The notes below the pieces were generated by a model. That model made no database searches and was not told the origin of the DNA. It worked only from the letters and a program-made list of their open reading frames with translations. The position numbers were made by a program, and so were the translations under genes. A stretch of 64,000 nucleotides of DNA, from positions 8,680,001 to 8,744,000 of the forward strand of contig JAHRBC010000002.1 in the NCBI GenBank assembly GCA_022702545.1, given 5' to 3'. Shown piece by piece: positions 54,563-64,000 of the stretch (position 1 is the stretch's first letter; each line of letters begins with the position of its first letter). The DNA is from Phycomyces nitens. Its lineage: Eukaryota; Mucoromycota; Mucoromycetes; Mucorales; Phycomycetaceae.

Positions 54563-57500
54563 TTAAAACTTAAGCATATATTTTTTAGGTAAAGGGATAA
54601 CTAGTATCTTCTTTACATTATTTTGGGTCATATGTTCAGCCAGTGCTACTTCTAACAGAATGCGATGTACAGGCACAATACTGTAGTAGTTGGCTGGAGA
54701 AAATTGTGGCCTACAAATGTCAACACTTTCATGTTCTCTTGTACACTCGGAATCAAAGACAAACCAGCGAACGTACGCGAAAACATGTTGCTTATTGTGA
54801 TGACAATTTAGTCGGCCATGAGACATAGGGGACATAGACTGGGAATGGACAAACATATATTGAATCTCGCCTGTGTACGCAGTCGGATTTTTGTCGTCAT
54901 TTCCAGAGAACAGAGCTTGAACATAAGAACCATGACTGACAGTACCCTTCTTGCCTTTGTATGACTGGCCAAGGAAATCGATAGACACGATCTTGCATAT
55001 TTGGTTGTCAACAAAATACGGCAAAGATGAGGCATGTTGGTAATCCACTAAATCTGGCTTTGCATATACGAGCTTATAGTGTTCCAAGAGATAGGGATAT
55101 TCAAGGTCGTTCATTGATTCATACGGTTTCATAGAGAGTGGCAACGCAGAAGGAGGGAGAGGTTTGTTGCCTTTGATAGAGAGTGGATTCATAGAGGCTT
55201 GCATAAATGCTCTCAACCGGAAAGGGCCTTGAGACATGGCATAGGAGGGGGCATAGGAGGAGGCATGGGAGGAGGCATGGGATGGGGCATAGGATGGGGC
55301 ATAGGAGGAGGAGGTAAGCTTGGACATAAAGGGGCGGAAGGGGGTTTGACTGGGACATTGAAGAACAGAAGATACATAATCGCCCTTGTATGCATCATTA
55401 ATAAAGTTCTTCATGTAGGTGGACTCAAAGCCGTCTCGTCTGTTGGTCTTGATGTTTTTTAACAATCCATTGTATCTCTCAAATGAAAACAGCCAATAAC
55501 CATACACTGGTCCAAAATCACGAATAATGGTATGAAGATGAAGGTGTAGGTGCATGTTACAAGTGAGAAGATTCGCAGGATATAGGGACTGACATCTTCG
55601 ACCAAACGTTTCTAGGAAATCGTGGGCATCGGTTGCCTCGGAAAACAAGATTGCTGGCTTGACCAAAAGGCGGCAGGCAGCAATGAAGCTGATCCAGTTG
55701 TTGAAGTTGTCAGGAGGGAGCACACCTTTCAACAGGACTGGAGAGTATACGAGGACCCAGGACTTCCACTCGTCTGCTTTCATGTAGGAAAAGCCTTTTC
55801 TGATCTTGCCTTTGAGGACAGCATAATCGGCCAGCAGAACCATAGACTCGACAGTCTTTTGCATGGCAGCAAGATCACGGTCTGTGATCAGGCCATCGTC
55901 AATCCACCTCTCGACCATTCGCTTGGCCGTACCCAAGAAGAGATTGTGCATGGGATCAATGATCGTGCAGCAAACAACGTCAAAGTATCCAAGGCAATGC
56001 AACTGGGACCATCGAACGCCATTTTCGATTTCCAGCTGATGCCTTTCTGAGGGCGTACTGGCACTCTTCCACACCTCAGCATGCAACCGATTTTCGACAC
56101 CACTGCGAAGGGACCACTGTGCAGAGTCGAAGCCACGAAAGTCAACGCTGTTTGTTTCGTCCAAACGAGAGAAACCACGACTACACTTGAAGCATGCATG
56201 GGTGCTGTTGTGGGAAGTAAACCCACTCGTCTTTCTGGCAGCTGGAATGTCGCACACCACCATAAACAACGCAGCACAGACGGTAACACCTGATGAACAC
56301 TCGGCAGTTTGCATCTTCACACCAACGTACAGCTCTTCCAAATCGTCCACCAACGGCTTGAGATAGTGGTTGATCTTGTCAGATTTTGGTTCCTTGGGCC
56401 CAGGCATAAGTCCAACAAGAATGATGTTCTCTGCCTTGAATTGCTCAGCCCTAGGAAGATTGTTGATGGCCAAGTAGATCGCACCACAGGAATAGGTCAC
56501 CCCATCGAACGGCTGGAACCAGTCAACGTTCAATGTCAGCATGAGAGAACGTGGGTCTTGGACGAAAGAAACACCATTCGAGTCCTTGAGCTCCTTCCAC
56601 ATGGCGCTGTCATACACATTGCACATCGTGTCTTCGACCTTCAGCTCCTTGTTCCAATGGCGGATTCTTGCTTCGAAATCTGGGTGGAGGAAAAACACTC
56701 TCAACGCCTGCTTGACAGAATGGTAGTTGTATTGGCGTCTGGCTACCAAAGCACCTGATGATGACACCTTCATCAACTGGGAATCGCAAGAGGAACGTGC
56801 TCCTAGCTTCTGGAAATCGCACCAAAGGGGAACAGACCCAGCTTCCTTGTACACCTTGTGACAATCCTGGCACACAACAGATTTCCTTATTCCTTGGGAC
56901 ATGGCTGAAAATCCTGTCATGCGCTGCAGACCAAGCAGGCTTGTGGGCAGTTGGAAATCTTGATCATAGATTGTCAAGAGCTTGTTGACAAACTCGATCA
57001 AGACAACGGCGCCCTCGTCAACCACATAACAGGATGCAAACAGGACAACAGAAATGGCGATGAACCTGTGCACTGGGTTTTCAGGCATTTGGGGGGAGGC
57101 AAAAGGATCTATTTTAAAATGGAAAATATTAACACCCAATTTTTTAGGCTTTTTCTCTATTTAACACTGACCTTCACCATCCAACTCCTCAACTTCGATC
57201 TCTTCCAAATCGCCCTTGTCGTCATCATCACCACCGTCCATCTCATTCTCATCGGCATCGGCATCGGCATTAGCCTCATTGTCAGCACCAATTTTGCCAT
57301 GATCGGCAAAAGGATTGGCTTCCAAAAACGGCAAGTTCTCCTGATCACCAAGTACATCTGAGGACCCGACTTTATGGAACAAGGTAGCCAGATATAGAAT
57401 ATAGTAGTTATTTAGTTTCTATTGCTATGCCAATAAATAATCCTTACGTTCAAAATCAACATCTATCATATTGCGTTGAGAGGAGATTTCTAGTAAAATA

Positions 57501-57690
57501 TATTATGATACAATTTATAGAGTGTTTACAAAAGTAACTTGCCCCTTTTGCAATTTTCAAGACGCTCTAATCTTGCTCTCTTTGCATGACGTTGAGCAGT
57601 CAGTTTCTGGACAAGACTGTAACCATTTTTGCTTGTACTGCATCTAGGGCAAAAGCACTTCTCATTGTAGACATCGGAAGTAGAAGACAT
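54563..57690 (-). CDS. Tnp2-type transposase of B2
   Basis: Exon 1 (ATG 57690) encodes CFCPRC and TAQRHAKRAR; small exons hold an acidic linker; the main exon begins near 57107 with DPFASPQMPENPVHRF. The core has CQDCHKVYKE, LNVDWFQPFDG, VCDIPAARK, THACFKC, IIDPMHNLFLG, GPVYGYWLFSFERYNG and a Ser/Ala/Tyr repeat (PSYAPSHASS) absent from the others. The main exon is open to the stop at 54563. The catalytic Asp-Asp-Glu candidates are all present. B2 lacks its left terminus, so the gene could act only in trans. Alternative starts inside the main exon are possible but the N-terminal finger is conserved in B1. Confidence 0.85.
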
Positions 57691-57932
57691 GGTATTTGTG
57701 TATTGAAGTTTAAACAAAAAGGAAACAAGTGTTACATATGCTTTATTTGCTACGGTTTTATAAGAGTATAAAAATATTTTCTCCTGTTCTTTATATCCGA
57801 GCCAATTAAATACAATAAAACAATATTTTCAAGGTGATCACAAAAAAATGTGTTGAGTTGCAAATTTGCTTCAGCTTTCTCCACGTTCTCAGTTAACTGT
57901 GCACAGTAGAATAGCCCACCGTTTTCCCAGTG

Positions 57933-58240
57933 TGTTGTCCAGTAGTTTTGACTGACATGATAGAAAAGCTGTCTTCATCTATAATAAAATAAAAGTTAGT
58001 ACCTGTAATTGATAACCAAAATATATTGCACTTACAATCAATAAACTCATTAGAAATATCAGGCATTATGATATCTGACTCTTCTTCAACTGTGCTTCTG
58101 ACATTGGCTGTAATAATTAACAACAAACATTATTAGATTATGAATAACGATATACAATTTCACTTACAATCATCTCTATCCTTGGGACCAATGCTTGACA
58201 CATTATCAGAATTCTTATGGCGCATGAATGTCTGTGCATT
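57933..58240 (-). pseudogene. Transposon G fragment: transposase N-terminal exons
   Basis: Both sides are cut, by B2 (57932) and by E-b (58241). On the minus strand three exons show: AQTFMRHKNSDNVSS ending at GTAAGT (about 58167); ANVRSTVEEESDIIMPD to EFID at GTAAGT (about 58036); and DEDSFSIMSVK, running into B2. The AQTFxRH word matches the N-terminal finger exon of the H transposase, followed by an acidic linker, so this is another member of the family. No termini or catalytic region remain. Confidence 0.6.
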
Positions 58241-58901
58241 CACTATGGCGGAAAAAACGGTAGCTAACTACCATTTGGTAGCATTACTACCGTTTTTTCC
58301 CACCAAAAAAAACGGTAGTAAAGACTCTGTATAAGGCGATTTCGGTAGCTGTTACCGTTTTTTTAGTGCGAAAAAAAAGGGTAGTTATGAGGCAGGAAAT
58401 AGGCACAGCTACCGTTTTTTTTATCCAACCAAAATCGTTTCTTTATATATTATAGCCTCTCTTTTATATTACTTTATATACTAGCACCCATTCTTTTTTT
58501 ACTGCCATTTATTTGAAATAATGGTTTATTTTTTATTATAATTTTGATTTATTTCAAATAATATTAAAATATATATAATAATAATATAGAAACATACCAA
58601 AAGCAAATACTATTTAATATTATAAAACGTATATGGTACAAACCTTTTACTCAAGCTATACACGATGCCAACAACATGTTGTTATGACTTGGATGGCCTT
58701 TGGTTTTCACTGATTGCTATAAAAATATTGTGGTCAGACAATGAAGCAATCAAATAAACCGAGCTTATTATTTTGGATAGCATACCAGTATACATTGTGC
58801 TTGTCAATCGGCGTGCCAAGCATCTTGTTATGGATCACTGTCATGACTTGGATAGCACCTTTGGTCTTCATCGATTGCTATAAAAATATTGTGGTCAGAG
58901 A
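58241..58901 (+). mobile_element. CACTA-type transposon E-b, terminus only, no gene
   Basis: It starts CACTATGGCGGAAAAAACGG in the finger exon of G (flank ATT). The 661 bp correspond, in reverse, to 3257-3917 of E-a with only scattered differences: ACCGTTTT arrays first, then AT-rich DNA, then the CTCTGACCACAATAT repeat. Cut at 58901 by D1. No ORF of note. Confidence 0.85.
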
Positions 58902-59422
58902 CACTGCAAAAAATAAAGAAATTCCAATAACGTAAAAGTGGCAATGCTGTACTATAAAGCGATGTTTTAACATAGGGTGGTTTTTTTTCCGACTATGAGA
59001 CAAGCTACCTTGTCAGCTATCTCGTTGACGTGCTATCTAGTAGTGGATTTTTGAAATAATGTGCCGCAGGTGAGGGCTGTTAGCACTTTCGGTGTACTGA
59101 TCTGATCTGGAAAAACAAAAAGAAATATTTAAAAGTACGGTTCTATTTTGGTGCCGTATTTATGGACCTGGAAATATTGGGAGAATCATATATTCATGAA
59201 AATACATGGTCGTGTATTTATCGAAAATATTGAGCATACTCTTCATGAAAGCCAATTAAATGAATGGATTGAAAGCTTCTTTATCCTTCTTCACCAGTAA
59301 TATATCACCCATTATTTGATTTCCCGTTTATAATTGATTGGTAATGTTTTACGTTTTTATTTTTATTAGAAAGAATAGAATGTTTCTAGGTTCAGGGTCT
59401 ACTATTACGCCTATTCCTATGC

Positions 59423-60157
59423 CTAGCCGTTTCTACCCGGTTGCTTGCTGCTATTTGGATGGAATATTTTTCTACATAAAAAATACCTGCAAAAATATGA
59501 ATATCCAACGATTTTTTGGGCTGCGGGAGTGTTCTGTAAAAGATAAAGAAGTGTTATTGATATGGGATACAAAGAGGAAATTTTTGTGTGACAAAAGATA
59601 CTTACATTGCAAGAGATGGGCAAGAGTGGGCAAAGGGGACTTGAATTGTAAGGCTGGATGGGCTGTGTGGCGGGTTTTACTATAAAAAAGGGAATAAAAA
59701 TTAATATGGGTGAACAGAGTGATGATATATTTAATTTACATACCAGGAGCCAAATGGGTTATCAAAGTAGGGGGCATGGTGTGCAAAGAAAGACCAAAGG
59801 AGCCTATAAAACACATAATAATAATTATTAATAAATAGTCTGAATAATATTTTGAATAAGCAAAAAGAGATTTATAAAGAATATTACCTTTATGATTACA
59901 ATCGCGAATGATGGAGGAGGCCGATGGCGTGAATAGACAGGGCAGTCTACAATGGAATAGAGTCAGAGAGGGAACAAGTATGATTGAAAGAAATTTTTTT
60001 ACCTGGTGCCGATGGCATCCTTATATAAGTTGTTTGGCTAATCTGAGAGAGAAGTGAAAATAATTTTTATCAAGATGATGGTACCAGTGAATGCGGCCAG
60101 TGAGTATTTGTCTAGATGGCCATTGTGGAAAGGATGAGTTGCAATGGGAGCGCACAT
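59423..60157 (-). pseudogene. Third gene of D1, one in-frame stop
   Basis: On the minus strand from ATG 60157, GT-AG exons join to a frame of about 138 codons with a single TAG where D2 has TGG (TDW). In order it reads MCAPIATHPFHNG, LYKDAIGTRL, FTPSASSIIRDCNHK, GLSLHTMPPTLITHLAPV, KPATQPIQPYNSSPLCPLL, NTPAAQKIVGYSYF and a basic end KQPGRNG with the stop at 59423. A2 has matching exons (PSASSII, PSTIIANSASV, NSAPLCPFL, NTTATTQI). Pro/Ser/Thr-rich and Cys-containing, with no domain I recognise. It is the longest version of this gene in the window. Confidence 0.48.
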
Positions 60158-60596
60158 CTATGAAAAAGAGGTTAATTTGTGTGTATAAAGAGGTATAAAA
60201 AATGTCTTACCAGAGAAAGGCGCCGATATCAAAAAAGCAAGCAAAAGGAAAAATAAAGGGAACCAAAGAAAAAGGAGAGAATCTGAAAATTTTTTCACCT
60301 TTGAAACATGCTGCGGAAGGTGTGATGGATTGAGCCCAAAAACAATATCAAGGCCGATTTGCATCTCAGTGCTTCAAGACAATAGAGGAACATCTTTATA
60401 GTCATTCAAAATGCCTATATATAACGGCCTTTTTGATAGTATTCAACCTCTCTTACTTTTACAACAACCCACACACACACACACTTACTCACCCACCCAC
60501 TCAAACAGTTTTTGTACGTATATTATATTTATTTTTATTTCAATTGAACAAAAACTAATAATTATAATCGAAATATACTTTACCATATTCTAGAAA

Positions 60597-61779
60597 ATGG
60601 TTAACCAAAGAAGAACAATTGCTCCTCGTCCTGCTACTGCTGACATGGATCTGATATTGGAAAAGCTTGTTGCCATGGAGAACAAGATGACCATTATGGA
60701 AGGCGAGATGGTGACATCAAACGCCAGACTTGTAACGATGGATTCCAGACTTGGTGTCATTATTGTAGGAAACCGTGAGACTATCACTGCCATTGATAAT
60801 TTCGTTGAGGCTGCTCCTGCTGCTCCTGCTGCTCCTGCTGCTCCTGTTGCCTCCACCAGTGCAACTAGCAATGTTGTTGTGACGGATCCCATTGCTTTGT
60901 CAAACCCCAGCAAGAGAGTTTCCACAGAGGTTTATGTAAGTATTATACTAAAGAGCAAAGACTATACTATCAGTTTGTTAACTTTTATATATTATTAGGC
61001 TGCGATCCGCAAATTCATGTGGAATCCAAAGTTTCGGTCAACTGTCCCAGCAGAAGTAGAGGCCAACAACGATAAGCCCAGGTGGAACACCGATGTTCAC
61101 TTCAACGTGACTCCCAACAAGGAGTTGGTTGATCGAATGCTCGTCTACCTGGGGCGCAAGTTTGCTGGCGACGGAATGAGGCAAAAGGATCTTCGTGAGA
61201 GGCTCCACAAGAATTTCATTAGTAGATGCCGAAAAGTGAGAGAGTCTCCTGCTGTGAGGGCTGCGTTGAACAGACGTTCACGAAGATCTGGTCGTGCAAA
61301 CGAAGTAAGTTGTTTGCAATATATTAAAAATCTATTAAACACATATTAATAATAATATTTGTAGAACTATGCTCGTCGTTTGGCAGCATATGACAATAAC
61401 AGGGCTGAGATCAACCAGGAGATGGGTTGGAACTGCATAGGTGCACTCCAAAAGGGAGCAATGTCCGAGGGAGAATCAGATGACGAAGTCTCTGAAGCAG
61501 GAAGAAGACGTGTGGTTCGCACAATTCGCCCAAGTTGGAGAAGCAATGAAGTGAGTTGTTGAGCTGATTATAAATAGTATATTGAATGACTGTAGATTAC
61601 TGATGCGCAATTGATAGTTTAACCGATTCATCCAAGTCGTTGACAGATTCGTTGATCTCCAACTTGGAGCAAATGCTCATCAAATGTTGTCAAGGGTTTA
61701 TGCCAGAACTGTGGACGTGGCAGTCCCGACTAATTTTAATCCCAGTCTTCCTCAGTGGGCTCTTAGACATGGGCTTTAA
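60597..61779 (+). CDS. Accessory protein of D1 (CACTA second gene), intact
   Basis: Exons 60597-60935, 60999-61304, 61365-61550 and 61618-61779 join to 993 nt, 330 residues, all phase 0. Exon 1: MVNQRRTIAPRP, helical segment MDLILEKLVAMENKM, then an Ala/Pro repeat. Exon 2 (306 nt): NNDKPRWNTDVHF, TPNKELVDRMLVYLG, RRSRRSGRA. Exon 3 (186 nt, same as A2 and B2): AMSEGESDDE and IRPSWRSNE. Exon 4: FNRFIQVVDRFVD to LPQWALRHGL. Unknown family; the conserved central block and basic residues suit nucleic-acid binding, which is inferred. Convergent with the transposase gene, 123 bp apart. Confidence 0.8.
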
Positions 61780-61902
61780 TAAAATATTTTTTATCTATCC
61801 ATCTATTTTTTTGACACGCATTACGTTTTGACAACATTTATAAAGGCAATGCTATTTCTGTTTGTTTTTTTTTATGAAAGAGAAAAGATATTTATTTATT
61901 TA

Positions 61903-64000
61903 TTATATGCAAAGCTTTTTGGGCAAAGGGATGACCAGCATCCTCTTCACGCCATTTCGGCTTGTGTGCGTGGCAGTCGCAACTTCTAAAAGAAGGCGAT
62001 GCACTGGCAAGATGCACTCATGACTGGGGGAGAAAAGCCGGGCAAACATATATCAACACCTTCATCCTCACGCGAACGATCATAGGACACACCATACCAT
62101 CTCACAAAGGCGAAAACATGCTGACTTTGATATGATTGGCGATTTGGACGAACAGAGGCAGAGAGAGGCGGCGTAAAGTTGTGGACAAACATATACTGTA
62201 TTTGTCCAGTATATGCAGTCTGGTTCTCACCCGTACTAGTGCCAAACAAAGCTTGAATATATGATCCACCCTTGCCAGAGCCATTGTGACCATGATAGAT
62301 CTGCCCAAGAAGATTGATTGACTTTATCTTTGTTATCTGATTGTCGACAAACAGCAAAGAAGAAGTGGCGTATTGATAGCTCTCCAGCTCAGAAATGTCA
62401 TAAGTATCCTTATAATACTCCAACAAATGAGGATAGTCGCCATCACTCATTGCTGTTGCTGGCCTAGCTTGGAGAGGAAACGCAGAGGGTGGAAGAGGCT
62501 CATTACCCTTGATCGGGAATTCGGAATCTTGGGATGCATCCACAAAATTTTGAATTCGGAATGGGCGTCGTGTTGGTGCAGGTGCAGGTGCAGGTGGAGA
62601 CAAGGTGGCAAAGGACGAAGAAAGTTTGGCTAAGAGAGGAAGGAAAGGAGCAGATACTGATGACTTGAGGATGGCATTCGTATAGTCCTCCTTGTACGAA
62701 TTCTGGACAAATGTTTTCATAAATGTTGACTCGAACCCGTCTCTTCTGTTTGTCTCGATGTTCTTCAACAACCCATTGTATCTCTCAAACCCAAAGAGCC
62801 AATAGCCGTACACTGGTCCAAAATCACGAATGGTCTCGCGAAGATGGAGGTGTAGGTGCATATTGCAGGTGAGGACAGTGTGTGGGTATTGTTGTTCGCA
62901 GGCTTGACCAAATTTCTCCAGGTGACTATGGGCTTCATCAAGTTCGTCAAAAGTGATGGCTGGCTTTATCAAGAGGCGGCAGGCGTCGACAAAGCTAATC
63001 CAATTCTTGAACTTGGCAGCAGGGAGAACGGTCTTCAACAGAGTAGGGGAGTAAACAAGCACCCAGGATTTCCACTCGTCGGCCTTCATATGGGGAAATC
63101 CCTTCCCAATCTTCGTCTTCAACACTGCGTAATCCGCAGGCAACACCATGGTCTCTGCCACCCTCTGCATCTCACGAAGATTGTTGTCTGTGATCAGACC
63201 ACTGGCAGTCCACGTCTCGACCATCCTCTTCGCCGTTCCCAGGAATAGGTTGTGCATGGGATCAATGATCGTTCCACGTACTAGATCAAAGTATCCAAGG
63301 CGATGCAACTGCGACCATCGAACACCATTTTCGACCTCCAGCTGATGCCTTTCTGAGGGCGTACTTGCACTCTTCCACTCCTCAGCATGCACCCGGTTTT
63401 GAGCACCATTTGCAAGTCTCCACGCACAGAAATCAAAACCACGAAAATCGACATTGTTTGTCCCTTCCAAGCGAGAGAAACTACGACTGCATTTGTAGCA
63501 TGCATGGGTACTGTTATGAGACGTGAATCCACTGGTTTTCCTGGCGGCAGGGATATCACATGCAACCATGAAGAGTGCAGCACGGACAGTTACTCCACTT
63601 GGGTTTTCATAACTTGGAATGGCCATTCCAACATACAGCTGCTCCAACTCGTCGACCAAGGGCTTGAGGTAGTTGTTAATCTCCTCTGATCTTGGTTCTT
63701 TTGGCCCAGGCATCAGACCAACAAGAATCACGTTCTCTGCCTTGAACCTATCCTCTCGAGGCAAATTGTTGATTGCGAGGTAAATTGCTCCAGAGGAATG
63801 GCTGATACCATCGAATGGCTGAAACCAATCAATGTTGAGAGTCAACATGAGTGAGCGCGAGTCTTCAACAAAGGGAACGCCGTTCTTGTCCTTCAACCCC
63901 TTCCACATCGCACCATCATAAACGTCGCACATTGTATCAACGATCTTCAACTCCTGGTTCCATTGTCTGATCTTGCTTTCGAAATCCGGGCGGAGGAAAA
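61903..64000 (-). pseudogene. Tnp2-type transposase of D1, frameshift near the end, 5' part outside
   Basis: The core is present: LNIDWFQPFDG, VACDIPAARK, THACYKC, IIDPMHNLFLG and GPVYGYWLFGFERYNG. Near 62023 the run of C after TTTT lacks one base (GFSPP then out of frame), so the open frame ends early at 61986. Reading in the next frame restores CILPVHRLLLEVATA and VIPLPKK with the stop at 61903. Relatives read FSPxxYxxILPVHRILL here, which supports a single-base deletion in a homopolymer. Only the last ~45 residues are affected, so the protein might still fold, or it may be a sequencing error. The N-terminal exons lie past the window edge. Confidence 0.85.

Larger units (their letters stand above)
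52667..57932 (-). mobile_element. CACTA-type transposon B2, left end cut by D2
   Basis: The right end at 57932 reads TTTTCCCAGTG, reversed CACTGGGAAAA, and the adjoining ~1 kb matches B1. It carries the transposase gene (minus), the convergent accessory gene (plus) and the beginning of a third-gene region (52667-53090, minus). It is cut at 52667 by D2. The 52667-53228 part resembles the same region of A2 (32760-33324), so A and B are sister families. Confidence 0.85.
58902..64000. mobile_element. CACTA-type transposon D1, runs off the right edge
   Basis: It begins CACTGCAAAAAATAAAG inside E-b (left flank AGA). From the end inward: subterminal DNA, third gene (minus), accessory gene (plus), transposase gene (minus, incomplete). 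Same family as D2. The far end is outside the window. Confidence 0.88.

Noticed and set aside
1..64000. Ordinary host protein-coding genes
   Set aside because: Every long ORF could be assigned to a transposable element or to the shadow of one; only the tRNA-Val gene appears to be host.

Overview
The window is eukaryotic and consists almost entirely of transposable elements. Small GT-AG introns, AT-rich spacers, a eukaryotic tRNA-Val gene, and Tnp2-type transposases with DUF4218-like C-termini suggest an early-diverging filamentous fungus, probably Mucoromycota. That assignment is an inference from sequence style. I found no ordinary host protein gene. The only host gene I can support is tRNA-Val(AAC) at 4784-4857 (minus).

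Left third (1-24391). The end of one CACTA-type DNA transposon (1-3917) is followed by a 334-bp hairpin element, an LTR-like remnant and the tRNA-Val gene. Three head-to-tail copies of one non-LTR retrotransposon (LINE) start exactly at the tRNA 5' end. A 15-bp piece identical to the first 15 nt of the tRNA separates the copies. Copy 1 (4858-10133) has both ORFs open. Copy 2 (10149-20475) is decayed and carries a Ty3/gypsy element (12269-17321, 277-bp LTRs differing at one site, TSD ATTG). Copy 3 (20491-24391) is interrupted near its 5' end by two solo-LTR-like insertions and cut off at 3' by a CACTA element.

Right two thirds (24392-64000). This is a stack of CACTA/EnSpm-like transposons (termini CACTG or CACTA, 3-bp TSDs) inserted into one another. 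I label them B1, F, A1, A2, I, H, D2, B2, G, E-b and D1; the first, left-edge element is E-a. The clearest nest is H (38167-44331, TSD ACA) inside the transposase gene of I (36482-48729, TSD TCA), which lies inside the transposase gene of A2 (31398-50159). A2 lies inside the accessory gene of D2, D2 inside B2, and B2 inside G. H has perfect 32-bp TIRs and open genes and looks potentially autonomous.

The A, B, D, H and I elements share one layout. A four-exon transposase gene converges on a four-exon accessory gene. Its exon 2 is exactly 306 nt wherever I measured it, and its product carries MS[DE]GESD-like and PSWRS[ND]E-like motifs. Beyond it, transcribed the other way, lies a third gene of very short exons whose product is conserved between A and D families. 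The accessory and third proteins match no family I recognise and are the best candidates for something undescribed.

A1 and A2 form a large inverted repeat. A2's two flanks do not carry the same TSD, and the element halves on its two sides do not match. The A2 region is therefore either an ectopic recombination junction or an assembly join through a repeat.
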